From: Grifola frondosa
Taxonomy: Eukaryota > Basidiomycota > Agaricomycetes > Polyporales > Grifolaceae
Assembly: GCA_001683735.1 (NCBI GenBank)
Contig: LUGG01000014.1
Span: forward strand, 1,116,001 to 1,180,000
DNA: 64,000 nt
Reading direction: 5' to 3'
This document shows positions 45,565 to 59,602 of this stretch, piece by piece. How positions within the stretch are numbered: position 1 is the first letter of the stretch; each line of letters opens with the position of its first letter. The position numbers were made by a program, and so were the translations under genes. The notes beneath the pieces are model-generated. The model saw only the letters and a list, made by a program, of their open reading frames with translations, was not told the origin of the DNA and did not search any database.

Positions 45565-47111
45565 ATGCCTGTTCCCCGACACATTATTGAACAACTCAAG
45601 CAATTGATTCCTCCTCTCAATGGATCCCTTTATAAGGGACAGTCAGGCCGTGTAGGTGTCCTAGGAGGCGCGCTTGAGTTCGTAAATCCACACTTCATCT
45701 AGCATGGCTGATTTATCGCTCATTGTAGCTACACGGGCGCGCCGTTCTTTGCATCTATGTCTGCCTTGCGCATTGTATGTGATCTTATTCCGAATGCTTT
45801 TGTTCGCCACGCTCAAAAAATATGCAGGGAGCAGATCTTTCTCATGTGATCTGTTCTCCCGCTGCTGCTGGAGCGATTAAATCTTATTCTCCCGATCTAA
45901 TTGTGCACCCAATCCTGCGCGAAGAAGAGTGAGAAATTATATAATCTTTACGCGGCTGTATCGACTCAGTTCTCAACGTTGTTCTTCGTTCGCAGGACTC
46001 CATCTTCTATCAGACCTACTCTTTCCTCTCTTCTCTCTCGCCTTCATGTCCTCGTGCTCGGCCCAGGACTTGGACGGGAAGACTACATGGTTCGTTTTGC
46101 CAAGCTCGCGCTCAACATAGCAAAGGACCAGGCACGTCGCACCGTTAACTCTGTGTGCACTCCATGTAGTGACGGATCAACGGACGCCGTATTGTCGGAT
46201 AGGGCATGTATGTTGTGCTCGATGCAGACGCGCTATGGATGGTCGGCCAGGATCTTGCCCTCATACGTGGATACCGCCGGGCCGTGCTCACGCCGAACGT
46301 TGTCGAGTTCAAGCGTCTGAGTGAAAATGTCGTGCGTGTTTATTATTCCACTCTACCTAGTCTCTCGCGTTCGCTGATTTATACTTAGAACATCGACCCC
46401 GCCACTCCGCCTGGGGAGTGCGCCATGTGTGTCTCTCGCGCGCTTGGAGGCGTAACTATCCTTCAGAAGGGTGGCACTGACATTATTTGCACGAACACAG
46501 TCGTGGCGAATGCGGAGGCCCGCTTGAGGAAGGTATGAGGAGCATTACTTGGTCAATTGGATGACGTCAGATTTGATATGACTTTTTTGCAGGTTCCTGA
46601 TGGCGACTCTACGGAAGAACAAGTAGATGTCGACGTGCCGGGAGGTTTGAAACGCTGCGGCGGGCAAGGCGATATCTTGAGTGGCACGGTTGGTGCGATC
46701 ATGGCGTGGGGCAAGTGCTACGAAGATGGTGCATTTGGGTGTGTACGCGTTCTACTCTGATTCTCAGTGCTGGCTCCAGGATGTCGTCCTGCCGATACTT
46801 TACTGACGGCACATATGACATCAGCGACCAGTCCCTTCCACCTTCGCGTATCCCCCTACTTGCTGCTGTGGGTGGATCCATGGTGACGCGGACTGCATCT
46901 AAGATAGCCTTTGAGAAACATGGTAGAGGTGCGTACCTCTCCTCTGTATGGTTACATGATGCCTTTTGTTGACAAGCGTGATGTAGGTGTGGTGACTCAG
47001 GATATGCTTGGTGAGATTGGAGGCGCATTTTCCAGCATTTTCTCAGACAAATCACGGTTCCCCATTGTTGCTGTCGGGGTGAAAGAGGGTGCGGATAAGT
47101 GGCGGTTGTAG
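45565..47111 (+). CDS. NNR2: ATP-dependent (S)-NAD(P)H-hydrate dehydratase
   Basis: Metabolite-repair enzyme of the ribokinase-like fold that restores NAD(P)H from its damaged hydrate; the yeast ortholog is YKL151C. The start at 45565 gives [20 protein letters not shown], then [33 protein letters not shown] and [20 protein letters not shown]. The core has [12 protein letters not shown] (glycine loop), [52 protein letters not shown] and the nucleotide-binding [20 protein letters not shown]. Later come [27 protein letters not shown] and [18 protein letters not shown]. Stop at 47111. About 330 residues and at least seven introns. Exons near 46120-46205 are approximate. Confidence 0.93.
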
Positions 47112-47921
47112 TTGACTTGAAAGAGGTGTTTCTATGAAGAACTCAAATATAAGGAGCCTTCCAAGTGGATTGGATTTTGTATGAATAGGGAGTGTGTGGT
47201 GTTGTGCATTTGTCAACTCGACATACACATGTAGCCGTCTTTATGTTCCCAGTAATTCTGAAAATGCACCCAGGCCGTTAAGTGAGGCCTGCATGTGGCA
47301 TTCCGGCGACGTGAGCCACAAAGTGTGGGCAGGTTTGGTTTTTTTTTTTCGTTACAGCTACCTGCACCTTCATGGGATCGGCAAATGTCAAAGTGCCCGA
47401 TATGGGACATGCTTCGTGCTACGAAGGGGGGAGGGGAGTCGCGTCGTCTCGTGCGCTCGTCAACATAACCTCCGTTCCGCAATACGCTCGCCCTCGTCTG
47501 CATCACTGAATTTGGAGATGCAATATTCCAGTATGCGTTCGGGATGTGTGTGTGCGTGTTCGGCGCATGGGAACCATACAACGAACGTAGAGCCAGTTCT
47601 AGAAAATTGGGTGATTGATGAGTGTTGGAACAAGTGATGGACAGAATTTTTTGTGGACGCATCGTTGGATACTAGTATACAACAAAATCTTCCGGGCCGA
47701 CTAGGTACGTGCCCACAGAAACTCGAGCCACGCTGCTTTCCAGTCCTTTCCTCTAATTCGCATATGCTACAATAACAACCTGGCTGTGGGTCATAACGAA
47801 AGAGCGGTGTGATCAATGCTACAAATAGAGGATACAAGTGAGTGTTGGTGCAACAGTTGTGAAATACTATGAAATAAAGCAGGAACATTATGATACTCCG
47901 TGAAAATTCAACTCCACCATT
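47112..47921. other. Convergent intergenic region
   Basis: About 810 bases between the ends of two convergent genes. The minus frame 47460-47888 and its overlapping partners are Cys/His-rich but match nothing I know. A T run lies at about 47339-47348. No gene called. Confidence 0.4.
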
Positions 47922-49482
47922 TCAGATCCAATCTCCAGTAGGCCTCGAGCGCAACGACGCGGTGTCCTTCTTCGCTTGGGTCTTGTCTTTCAGCGCCAAG
48001 CGCTGCTGTAGACTGTGGGGAGACGGCCAAGGAGCTTCAAGCTCAGAACTCCCTGCACTCTTCCTTCTCCCCGCACTGACGAACCCGGAATCATTCGAGT
48101 CTCTTTGAGAGGGCTCCGGTTCAGGTTCTAGGCTCTCGCGGAGGGTATGCAAACTGCGAACAGACCCGCTGCTCGCGATGCTGTACCCACGCATGTGCAG
48201 CCCCAGGCTATTGCTGCTCGTGAGGGATCGCTGGCGCAACTCGTCCAAACACAGCCTATGAAGCTCGTCGAGACCCAGGTAACAAGCCTCATCTCTGAGC
48301 TCGAGCAGAGCGTTGAGACGTGAGGAAGAGGAACGGTGTAGTTGGACTGCGTGCGGAAGAGTCGCCGGACTTTCGGAAGATGAGATAGGTGTACGAAGAT
48401 AAGCTAGGATGTGCGCATATCTGAAAGATAAACGTGAGTCGAGCGAAGAATAAAGGAGTCTATGCTACTCACGGCGAGCTCGGCCTATCAAGAAAAATAT
48501 GTATATTTGCAGATGACAGGACGCCAGAAGAGGCAATATGATGCTGAAAAATTGAGTTGAATGAGCTCTCCGTGCCACTCGCCGTCGAATAGATAGAGGC
48601 AGTGTCGGAGTCGCGTCCGGGTGAGGGGAGAAGGTTCTCCAGGAAGGTAGCCAAAGCAGAAGGTCGTGATGTCAGCGTCGTTAGCGTCGTTCGGTGTGTC
48701 ACAGTACTCGTCTCCAACGAGACAATGACCTTTGCAGGGTCCACTGCGCTCGTTAGCGCCGGGGAGACAAGGATGGCGTCGAAAGGCGGCTGAGGAGGCG
48801 ACGCGGTGACGCCCGTTGGAAGAGCGGGCACAGGTGGGAAGTACTCAGAAACTGGGGGAGAGACTGTCTTGAAAGAAGAACGAGGAGGAGAGGAAAAGAG
48901 AGAGACAGGTTCGGCCACCGGGGAGTCCGGTGTGGAAGGCGGAGGTCTTGATGGTGGCGGGGGCACGCAGGTATTCTGGGACTCCATCTCCTCGACATAT
49001 TCAGCTTGGGGAATTGGAGGTAGAGGATGGCCATTGAAGTCGTCTTCCTCTGGCTCCTCTTGCTCGAGGACCTGGGAAGCGCTATTCCTTTCATTGGCAG
49101 CAGTCAGCGCCTCCTGAGGCGTCCGAACCACTGTCGCGCCAGATCCAAGCACGCCGGTCCTCGAAGGCGTAGATAAGTCTGTAGAATAGGTAAACCTAGG
49201 CTCGGAGATACGCATGGGTTTCGAAGGGGTGTACGGTGCAGAGTGGCTGGAACCAGATGAGGAGGCTCGGCTGAGCCAAGTCATAGGACTTGTCATGGAC
49301 GGCCTGCGTGGTTTGTGAGATGAGCTCTTAGGGGGAGATGCTGGCGTGTAGAGGTCGGTAGGAATGGGGCGAGAGATGGAGGGAGGTGAGCGATGGTTGT
49401 GAGCCCGTTGAGTGTGGATCATGGTGGACTGTGGCTGGGTAGTTGTGGTGGTGGATGCAAAGCAAGTGGCAGTCGAGACCAA
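47922..49482 (-). CDS. BTB/POZ (T1-type)-like protein with long disordered N-terminus
   Basis: About 500 residues. The start at 49482 (MVSTATCFAST...) could equally be the Met at 49422 (MIHTQRAHNH). A Ser/Pro/Thr-rich region of about 300 residues has several SP/TP sites. An intron at about 48421-48470 then joins ANIHIFLDRPSSP to YAHILAYLRTP, and ALLELRDEACYLGLDELHRL follows. These match the end of a KCTD/T1-type BTB fold (strand, FLR-type turn, helix with EAxYxxL). The first half of a normal BTB domain is weak or missing, so it may be divergent. The C-terminal tail is Ser-rich, ending RSRPTGDWI. Role unknown; related folds serve as adaptors for cullin-3 ligases. Divergent from the RNase P/MRP gene. 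Confidence 0.72.
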
Positions 49483-49598
49483 TTAATATAAAGCGGGAGG
49501 AGAATGAAATGGCGGCCATTGGAAACGAAAACAATAGTTCACGAGAACAATGTGCAGACCAAGCGCAGACAATGCTTTCATCTTGAGATCTCGCGTGT

Positions 49599-49604
49599 CA
49601 CGTG
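49599..49604. promoter_or_regulatory. CACGTG word in a divergent promoter
   Basis: CACGTG lies about 118 bases before the start of the RNase P/MRP-type gene and upstream of the BTB-like gene. It is one of several CACGTG words in promoters in this window. Function inferred. Confidence 0.25.
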
Positions 49605-49721
49605 CAGCCACTAAAGTCCATTACTTGCCTTTTATGGCCTATTGTTTCTCGTGGGATTCTTCGCCCCGTGGATTGCGTCCCTCTTCCAGCCCTGTCCTCG
49701 TCGTCGAACACGACGGCGGCA

Positions 49722-50384
49722 ATGCAAGTCGCGGTCCCCAGCACTACGACCACGCAATATCAGCTTGCCCTCCCTCTGCTGTTGTCCCGCGTCTCCCCAG
49801 GGCTTGCATCACTTCATGCTTCCCGAGCTCGACTACTAAACCCTACCGACACCTCGCTCCTCGTCTCTCACTGCTCAAAATGTGGTGCCCACCTCCTTGA
49901 CGGATTTGGCATGGTCAGGTCAGTTCGGAAGAAGCGCAGACTTTCCAGCGGGTCTTCCTTCGCACGTGTCGTCCGCAAGTCATGCAAGATCTGTGGACAT
50001 GCCGAAGAGGTTCCAATAGAGACTACCAACGCGACTTTGTTCCCTAAGCCTCGCGCCGGCATCAAACCACAACACGTTTCATCTTTCAATGCTTCTTATT
50101 CTCCCGCGACTAGTCAACCGTCTGCACCCTCTCAGCCGACTGTCTCTTCGCTTTCTCGCTCTCCCTCAGTAAATCCACCATCAAGTGGAAGATCCAGTGA
50201 AAGGTCGAGCACACCGATTATGAGTTCGCAGGAGCCATCATCTGTGCTCGCTGCCTCTCGTTCACAGGCGCGCTCCAAGAAAAAGTCTGGACTGCAACAG
50301 ATGCTGGCGCGGAACCGAGAGAGGCAAGAGCAGGAGAAGCAGATCAAGGGACAGGGCATCTCAGCTTTCCTGCAAGGACTATGA
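49722..50384 (+). CDS. Rpr2/Snm1/Rpp21-type RNase P/MRP zinc-ribbon subunit
   Basis: Single-exon gene of 220 residues. The start at 49722 gives MQVAVPSTTTTQYQLALPLL, a helical N-terminus with SRARLLNPTDTSLLVSHC. Two CxxC pairs follow (HCSKCGAHLLDG and RKSCKICGHAEEV), with the basic VRSVRKKRRLSSG between them. This layout fits the Rpr2/Rpp21/Snm1 family of tRNA- and rRNA-processing ribonucleoproteins. A Ser/Pro-rich linker leads to a conserved-looking tail (SKKKSGLQQMLARNRERQEQ and GISAFLQGL), which favours the Snm1 (RNase MRP) side. I chose this start over the in-frame Met at 49602 because it gives a compact helical N-terminus. Confidence 0.8.
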   Translation: MQVAVPSTTTTQYQLALPLLLSRVSPGLASLHASRARLLNPTDTSLLVSHCSKCGAHLLDGFGMVRSVRKKRRLSSGSSFARVVRKSCKICGHAEEVPIETTNATLFPKPRAGIKPQHVSSFNASYSPATSQPSAPSQPTVSSLSRSPSVNPPSSGRSSERSSTPIMSSQEPSSVLAASRSQARSKKKSGLQQMLARNRERQEQEKQIKGQGISAFLQGL

Positions 50385-50942
50385 CAGGTTGTATTGATCC
50401 TTTGCAATGGTGCGTGGCTTAGTTCCTCTAGCTGCGAATATTGCATGTACCGTCAGGATGACAGGATACTTGAGAAGCACCGATACACTGGAATCTACAG
50501 TCGATCTCGCAGGAAGCCCGAAATGTGAGCTTTACATATACATGTATCATCTTCACCCTTCTAATTTCATCCATATTGGCAACAGAATGCCCGGCGTCTC
50601 TTGGCATTTAGGCGAATTCGGAAGGCGATGCTTCTCAGAACTTGGATGGTTTTTATTTTGTGTAATTGACGGAAACAACTCCATTAGAACGATCCACGAA
50701 AATACATCCACCACTTGCTGCAGTGAAGGAAAGACAGCGTGACTCAAAACCAGTGTTAGCGAGCCATGGCGGCGAACGCCACGACAGGTAAGGTAACAGA
50801 GACTCGTACATAGTCGGAAAACAGAAAGAAGGTGAGAAGAGAGAGAACGCATGATTCACTTCGCCAACATATCGTACAAACAACATCTCCAGGTCGTTTC
50901 AGAGGGGCGAGAAAAAGCGAGACGGCCGCAAGTCCTTTTCAG
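50385..50942. other. Convergent intergenic region
   Basis: About 560 bases between the ends of the RNase P/MRP-type gene and SSD1. Overlapping short frames on both strands have no recognisable content. Confidence 0.45.
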
Positions 50943-53900
50943 CTATTTTTGTTCGGCGTAGGGATTGACGCTGTACACCTTAATAACCGGAGGGCTCTTG
51001 GTAAGATCAGCAGTAACGATAACCTAGAGTTAAACCGAGGTCAGTATAAACTTTCCACTGCACTACGATTGGACATACAGGAACGGTCATGAGTTCGCGA
51101 ATCTCTTGAATCTTATGGCCGGCGGACAGTGTCTTCAGCCCTCGAATTCCGGCATGACTTTGGCCTTGGAGGCAGCCTCTGTTTAGAGGTCTCGGTCTCC
51201 GTTCGCGATCGTTGGACCGTCCGAGAACGATTTCATCCTCTTCGGTGTCGTCCTCATCGAACAAAGCCTTTTCGTCGTGCACTGACCTAGAAGCGACCTC
51301 CATCTTGACGGCATGCTGTTCGGCAGTCTGCTTCACCTTCTTCAGATGTTCATCGTCGCTATTCTCAGCAAGCCAGCTGATCACATCCCGATTAGACCAG
51401 TAGATCTGGAGAGTGTGAGAATGCTCGTCATAGACGTGGTTCTAAGAAACCATGAGTTTCCAGAACGACAGAGAGGCTTAACAAGAAGACTTACGTCGAT
51501 GGGCATTTGGTCGACGTGAACGCGTTTTTCGATGGCGAATTCCGGGACGAGAACGTCGAATGCGGCGTCCAACACACCGACGACCTTGGCTTGCCGAACC
51601 ACAGGACCATAACGGTGTGTGAGATCTGAGATCAGTATGCAGAGGAACAAGTGAGTTGATTGCTCCTGTGCCAGCTTGGCAGAGTCCCGCTTACTGTTTG
51701 ATAGTACTCGTCAGCACGTGTAGAATCAGGCAAGTCAGATGGGCTCTTACATGTTGCATTGTTGCGCAACTTTCGCAACGGCATCGCGGTCCATGGTGAA
51801 CTTGGGCTCAGCTGATGGAATGCGTCAGAACGGTACTGTGCATTAATTAAAGTATGACTTACGTCCACCCTGCAAGATAGAATCGAGTTGACGATGAACA
51901 AGGATATCCGCATAGCGGCGGATGGGCGATGTGAAATGAGAGTAGAGAGGGAGGTTCAAGGCGTAGTGACCATATTTGGCAATATCCAGCATGCCGGCGC
52001 AGAAGTACTTCGCACGAGGAGAAGTCTTGTGTAACAGCAACTCCAAGATCGTCCGAGCAGTGGGATCCTCAACAGACTCCAAAGACTTCATGAGCGCGCC
52101 CGAAGACGAAGTATCCATCTTGTATCCCAGGCGCTCTGCGCGCTCAACGAATGTATTCTGGGAGCCGTGAAGTGAGTGGTTATTAACCAAGATGAAGTTG
52201 AATACCTACAAGTCGTCGTTCAATTGGAGTGTCATGTCGACGGAGCATGGCTTGCTCGGAGAAATGCACAGCAACTTGTTGAGCAACAGCGATATTCGTG
52301 AGCAGCATGAACTGGAATTGTAATGTCAATCAGACCTCGCATTTTAATCAAGGAAATGAAGGAAAAGATTACCTCCTCGACCAAATGGTGTGCCTCCCCA
52401 CGTTCATATTGACCACAATCAGCAGGCATGCCATTTTCATCGAGCGTGAATTTCAAGCGCAGGTGTGCATGCCCAGGCATCCATTTTGGTAGCGGCGCGT
52501 ACGAAGTTGACGGGCAAGATCATCAAGAACCTTGATATCATGAGCAATGTCTGCAGCGTTGTGCTCGGGATCGACAGCACTGCCAAGCGTCTTGCCGTCA
52601 ATGACTGCTTGCGCGTCATTGTACGAGAGCTTCGCGGCGGACCTGGACAAGAACCGTGAGTACGATCACAGAAGCAAATAACGCTACGACTGACCTGATA
52701 ATGGTCCTTCCAAACCATTTCTTCACAATCTTCGCATCGTTCGTCATGGTGAAGATAACCGAGAAAGCCAAACGATCCTGACCCGGAACAAGACTGCATA
52801 ACTGCTCGCTCAAGGTGGGCGAACATTGGCACCGATCGCTGGACAAGATACACACTCGTAGCACGCTTGCGAGCATCCCGATCCAATGCCGTGTTAGGCT
52901 TGACGAAATAAGAAACGTCCGCTATGTGCACTCCAACGTCGTAAGTAGCATCGTCGTTGAGCTTGATGGAAACTGCATCGTCCAAGTCTTTGGCATCTTC
53001 AGGATCAATGGTGAAGATCCGTTCCTTGCGCAAGTCCTTGCGAACATCGAGCTCGCGTTCCGGAATGCTGATCATTCATCTGGTCAGATAAGCACGTACA
53101 CAAGAGATATAACTCACGTCCAAGGGATAGGAGGAAGGCACTTCATGACATTTTCGCTGAAATCCTCAGTGGGGAAATTGCAGTCTTTAAGGAGAGCACT
53201 GGTCTCTACTTCGATATCTCCGATCGGACCGAGTTCTTCGACCAATGTGCCGAAAGGATGAAGTGAACTGATTGGCTGGAAAAGAGTAATTAATGTATTG
53301 AAGTGCATGAGGATCGGTGATCTTACATGACGCTTAATGCATGCGACGAAGAGCTTGTTAGCATAGACTTCCGAGTTCTGAACGAAGTCGGGAGGCGCCT
53401 GTTCTGTGGGGATCGCGATGAGCGGCACACGCTTGTCGGTAGGTTTGAACCAAACAATCTTCGGGCGCTCAATAGGACGCCTGGGTTCATCGCCGCGGTC
53501 TCCCTCTCTCTCGCGACGCTCAGCCTCCTGCTTTTCCTTCGTAGCAGCAGATGAGGTCGCAACAAACCCAAAGTCCCAGAAAAGAGCTGCCCAGGCATCC
53601 GTTCTACGACAGCAACGACGTGTCCAGCAACTGGGGCTTGACATCATCAGTAACCCTGCACAAACGTTCGGTCAATCGACTGACAACAACTTATTATCTT
53701 GTCACGTACTCCTCATCCTCAATAACATAAGGCCTTGTCCTTCGACCTCAACGTCGTCCTTTTTCTTGTCATTCTTTCCCGGCAGCGCCCTTGAGATCGT
53801 AAGCAGAGTTTTCTTTCCTTCTTCCTCTTCTTCTCTTCCTTTTCCTTCTTCGTACCCCAGACTTCATCAACGTCCAGCAATTCTACAGCAACAATGTCAC

Positions 53901-55952
53901 CTTCAAGAGCGCGATTACGGTCCTTAGAACCACAGATGTAGATATCGGCGTCCAGAACTTCAGTTGCGACGTATGCGTCGGAACGATTACGTTTGTTGAC
54001 TCGTAATATACCTACAACAAGTTTTCCAGCAGCAAGAAGCGGTGGCAAGGAAGCCTGAGGAGATAAGGAGCGAACAGCGACTTGCGCTGAGGTTGGCTAG
54101 ACTGCTGTTGGAGCTGTGATTGGAACTGTTGTTGCTGCTGCTGAAGGAGGTTGATGCCACCGAGTCCTAGACCCATCATATTAGCGGCCATCATGTTGGG
54201 CAGCATGTTCGGGAAGCTGAATGATGCCATCTTCTGGTGGTGTCCACCGGCCGCAGCACGGAACTGTTGAAGACTCTGTAGCTGGGCTTGGGCTTGAGCG
54301 AGATCTGCAGCGAAATGTTTCCTGTCTGAATGCCACCGACGCCTCCATCTTGAAAATTTATCACGTCAGACTGTTTCCTGTGAAGAGGCACTGAGACTCA
54401 CTGATGCGCCAGCTGGAGTCAGAGCGGTTGTGCTGTGGAGCCCCACCAAGACTAACAGGAGGTGCGAAGCCGTCTTCGAATCCATCTTGACTGGCAGAAA
54501 AACCAAGACTAGGTTGACCGCTCGGCTTGTTGAGGACGTTAACGCTGTGACGTCTGCCATGCCCGCGAGGAATGCCTTGCGCTTGACCATCCAAACCCAT
54601 TCCTAGGCCACCTAGAGTGCCGAATTGACCCATCGCAGTCTGAGGACCACCAAACCCACCCAGTCCCACACTCATCGGGACCGTGCTGTGTACACGTCGG
54701 TGGGTGGTCCCACGTCCAGGGGCAAGCCCAGGCGTCTGGAACGACAATACCTGATTCGAAGCAAGCTGCTGTTGATAGAGGGCTTGCTGCTGCTGCTGCA
54801 AGGCTTCAATCTGATTTTGGATGGCAATCTAATATCACGTCGTTGGCATGTTATGACAGTCAACGAAGCGATCTGACTCACCTGCTCAGCCATAATGCCA
54901 GATATCTCCGCCCCGCCATCTGGCTTCCTATGAACCAGGTCAAGAGTATCGAGACCAAACCCGGGGGGCATTTGTTGTTGAGGGAATTGAAAACCTGTAT
55001 CTTCCTCGTTTATTGGGGGCCCATAGCCATGGTGGAACTGGGACGTCTCCTGGCGCCGAACATAAAGTTAGGAGCAAGCTGCGGACGACCAGATGGCCCG
55101 AGGATGTCTCCCTGATCCTGCTGAGCAAGCGCAGCAAACCGAGGCGCGGTAAAGTTTTGGGAAAGGGACCGGCGCGGATGACCAGACTGATAAACGTTCT
55201 CTTGTATCTCGCCTTCCTCGGCCTGAGCTTGTCCATCCTCAGCATCCTCCATCATAGAACCAAGATTGGAGAGTAAGAGTTCATGCCCCCTGGCAACGAC
55301 GACGCGCCTAGGGATGCAGCCTTGCGATGCGAACCACTGATTCCGGGGAAAGAAGCGGCGCCCGGCTGAAAAACGGGAGCATTGACAGGTAACGAGGAGC
55401 CAGTGCTTGAAGTAGGCATAGGGACGGAGCTGACGGTGTTCGCTCCAAGGTTGGAAGGCTGGCTTGGAGGTGAAGTAGTCTTCAGATCCGCGATGACCCT
55501 CTGAAGCGACGACAACGCATCGCTGTTGTCTGTGCCAGAAGGAGGCACGGGGGAGCCAGAGGATTGCTTTTGCTTAATGCTCGCACCCTCCCGAGAATTA
55601 TTAGGTTGACGAGCACCTTGGGAAGTGGACTGAGATCCCTTCCTGTGTCCGTTGGACCGCGCGCTGATACTACCCTGAGACTTGCCACGTTGATCCGTCT
55701 TCCTGCCCTCGACCCCTTCTTAGTGGAATCGGAACCAGATTCTGCGGTCGTGGGAGCACTGGTAGGAGCCTTCTTGCTAACCGACCTGCTGCTAGACCTG
55801 GAAGACGGGCGCGGACCACCTCCACCGCTAATAGATGCGGTGCGCGAGGCAGACCCTCCTCTCTTCGGGCCCTTGCCTCCGCCGCCAGGGGGTTTCTTCT
55901 CGTCCTTCTTCGGCTGTGCTTGTTGAGCTTGAGGCGTAATTTCGTCGGTCAT
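50943..55952 (-). CDS. SSD1: SSD1-like RNA-binding protein of the RNase II/Dis3L2 family
   Basis: Cytoplasmic mRNA-binding regulator of cell-wall transcripts in yeasts. The start at 55952 gives [20 protein letters not shown], then a long disordered Ser/Gln/Gly-rich part with poly-Gln (near 54790 and 54140). Cold-shock-type domains include [20 protein letters not shown] and [20 protein letters not shown]. The SSD1 signature is [20 protein letters not shown] and [20 protein letters not shown]. The RNB domain starts [20 protein letters not shown], followed by [40 protein letters not shown] and [20 protein letters not shown]. The C-terminal S1-like part includes [16 protein letters not shown]. 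Stop at 50943. The RNB acid cluster (D-x5-D-x-D-D) is intact, unlike the non-catalytic ascomycete Ssd1. More than twelve introns; some exon borders at 53600-54050 and 54240-54400 are uncertain. Confidence 0.93.
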
Positions 55953-56578
55953 ATCGTTCGTAATGTATATGTGTTACACGAAAGTATTTTCTTAGTTTTG
56001 AACTGTTTTTGGATCGTGATGTTTTCTGATTGGCGTAATGGGATGTGATGACTATGACACTCGTCAGGAAATAGAACAGACATAGCACAGCAATCAAGCT
56101 CACCAGAAAGTTGGAAGAAGAAATTTAAAGTAGAAAGGCTTTGCCCTGCAGGGCGAGTGGGGTTTATGGGAGTGATTGCCTGGGTAGGCTTGGAAGGGAT
56201 TGCTTATCGTCGCAGAGAGAGAAGTGTCGGGGTAACCAGCCTTATGAGCAACCGTGGCGGTACTATAATACTTTCCCACGCCTAGTTATTAATCACTGCG
56301 GAAGCATTTTGCGAAGTCCACTCTGTTCGAACTTTCTTACTTGCTCTAACTCACTACTTACAGTTGTAACAATCCATGACAATTCCTTACCTGCTGGCTC
56401 CGCACACCTCTCACGCTTGAATCATTTCACCGTTCGAGCTCGGGACTCGCAATGATGCACGTTGCATGGTAGCGCCCAACCTTCGTCCGAGCACACCCGT
56501 CTGATCGGAGACTCTATAGCGCGCTCCGCGCACATTAATATTGTAGAAGTGCAATACTCTATGCTAGGAAGAAAAAAC
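55953..56578. other. Intergenic region SSD1 promoter / IDH2 3' end
   Basis: About 625 bases between two minus-strand genes. No gene is recognised; presumed SSD1 promoter and leader. Confidence 0.5.
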
Positions 56579-58398
<1,820 letters not shown>

Positions 58399-58732
58399 TT
58401 TTACAGTGTCGGAGGACAACGGCGAAGAGGTATGTGGTGTAAAGCCGAAGGTTGAGTCGGGCGTCACAAATACTTTGTGGCCACGTGATCGGTGATGCAT
58501 TTCGGAGATCGGTGATCTCACCATGAACGCGGCGCATGGCCAACACATAATGTAAATGCATGCTAACTTACATACTGCAGACGGTGGACAACACACAATT
58601 GTTTCATGAAGTATACAATTCAACCAATTGCAAGCCAGCCTCCCGACTTACAATAACCCTGCTACAATACTACAAAACTGTACAATGCCTGAAATATCTA
58701 TATTTACAGAATACATAATACCAGGTCGTCCG
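58399..58732. other. Intergenic region IDH2 promoter / VPS24 3' end
   Basis: About 330 bases between two minus-strand genes. It contains CACGTGATC at 58482-58490 and a CCAAT at 58624-58628, both candidate regulatory words for IDH2. No gene is seen. Confidence 0.5.
58482..58490. promoter_or_regulatory. CACGTGATC upstream of IDH2
   Basis: Same nine bases as in the AGO/HIS4 intergenic region, here 84 bases before the IDH2 start. Possible bHLH (Cbf1-type) site; inferred. Confidence 0.3.
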
Positions 58733-59602
58733 TCAACCACTCAGTAATCCATTCAATTGCTGCCGGTATTGTTCCAACGCCCTTTCCGTTTCTTCCTCCA
58801 CTTCCTTGTCTTCCGATGACTGTAAAGACGGCTGTGTCAGTAATTGGCTATGATTATAGGTATGCTGCGCACTGGAAGCTCATTCTGAACGGCCCCGCCT
58901 GTCCTAGTTTGCCTTCCGTCAGGTCGTATAATACTTTGTCGACTTCTGCATCGGCTTCCGCTTCTAGTTCTTCGTCTTCCTCCATTTCAAGGGTATCATC
59001 TAACATTTCTTCCATGATTCCAGCCTGAGCAGCAGAGCGGAATGCATCAGTCAATTTGAGGCCAGTCATGAAAGGACGCACCTTCATCATCTCCACACTC
59101 ATTTCACGCATAGCCTGGCTGATTTGTGGCAACCTTATCAAGGCATTCGACAACTTCATGATCTCCGTGGACTTCTGCAGCGAGCCAGTGACTTTGATCA
59201 TGGCTTCACAACCCGAAGATTACAGTTCAGTGAGCTCGCAACATAGACGAGGCGTGCACTCACCCATCTGTTGTGATAATTGTGTTCCGATAGAACCCAG
59301 TCTCGCCTTGCTTACAGATAGGCGATCCATCTGCTTGTTGCTCCGCACAACCTCCCGGGCCATTATCCGTGCAGACTTTACATCTCCCTTCGTAGCCAAT
59401 TGCTTGACCGTCTGTCTCGCTTTCTTGGTTGCAGCATCCAGCTGGAGCGAGATGAGCAACAGCACACATCATGGAATTACGAATGTCGAACCTGCCTCAT
59501 TTCCCTGTCCAACACACGTTGTTCTGAGCGCAATTTGTATTGCCATGCGCGCACTCGTTCCTCCGCTGTAGGCCCATAAATAAAGCGGTTGATTGTCTGC
59601 AT
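58733..59602 (-). CDS. VPS24: ESCRT-III subunit Vps24/CHMP3
   Basis: ESCRT-III filament component that acts with Vps2 and Vps4 in multivesicular body formation. The start at 59602 gives MQTINRFIYGPTAEERVRAW, then QYKLRSEQRVLDREMRQ and a basic helix (LDAATKKARQTVKQLATKGD, VKSARIMAREVVRSNKQMDR). AMIKVTGSLQKSTEIMKLSN follows, then QISQAMREMSVEMMKAGIME and EMLDDTLEMEEDEELEAEAD. The SLQKSTEIMK block fits Vps24/CHMP3 rather than Vps2. The end at 58733 holds an acidic helix and a MIM-like ERALEQYRQQLNGLLSG for binding the Vps4 MIT domain. About 220 residues, introns short, frame intact. CACGTG lies 63 bases upstream. Confidence 0.93.

Noticed and set aside
47213..47888. Cys/His-rich minus-strand frames as a zinc-finger gene
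   Set aside because: Cys and His spacing is irregular, the frames overlap in different phases, and the region lies between two convergent 3' ends.
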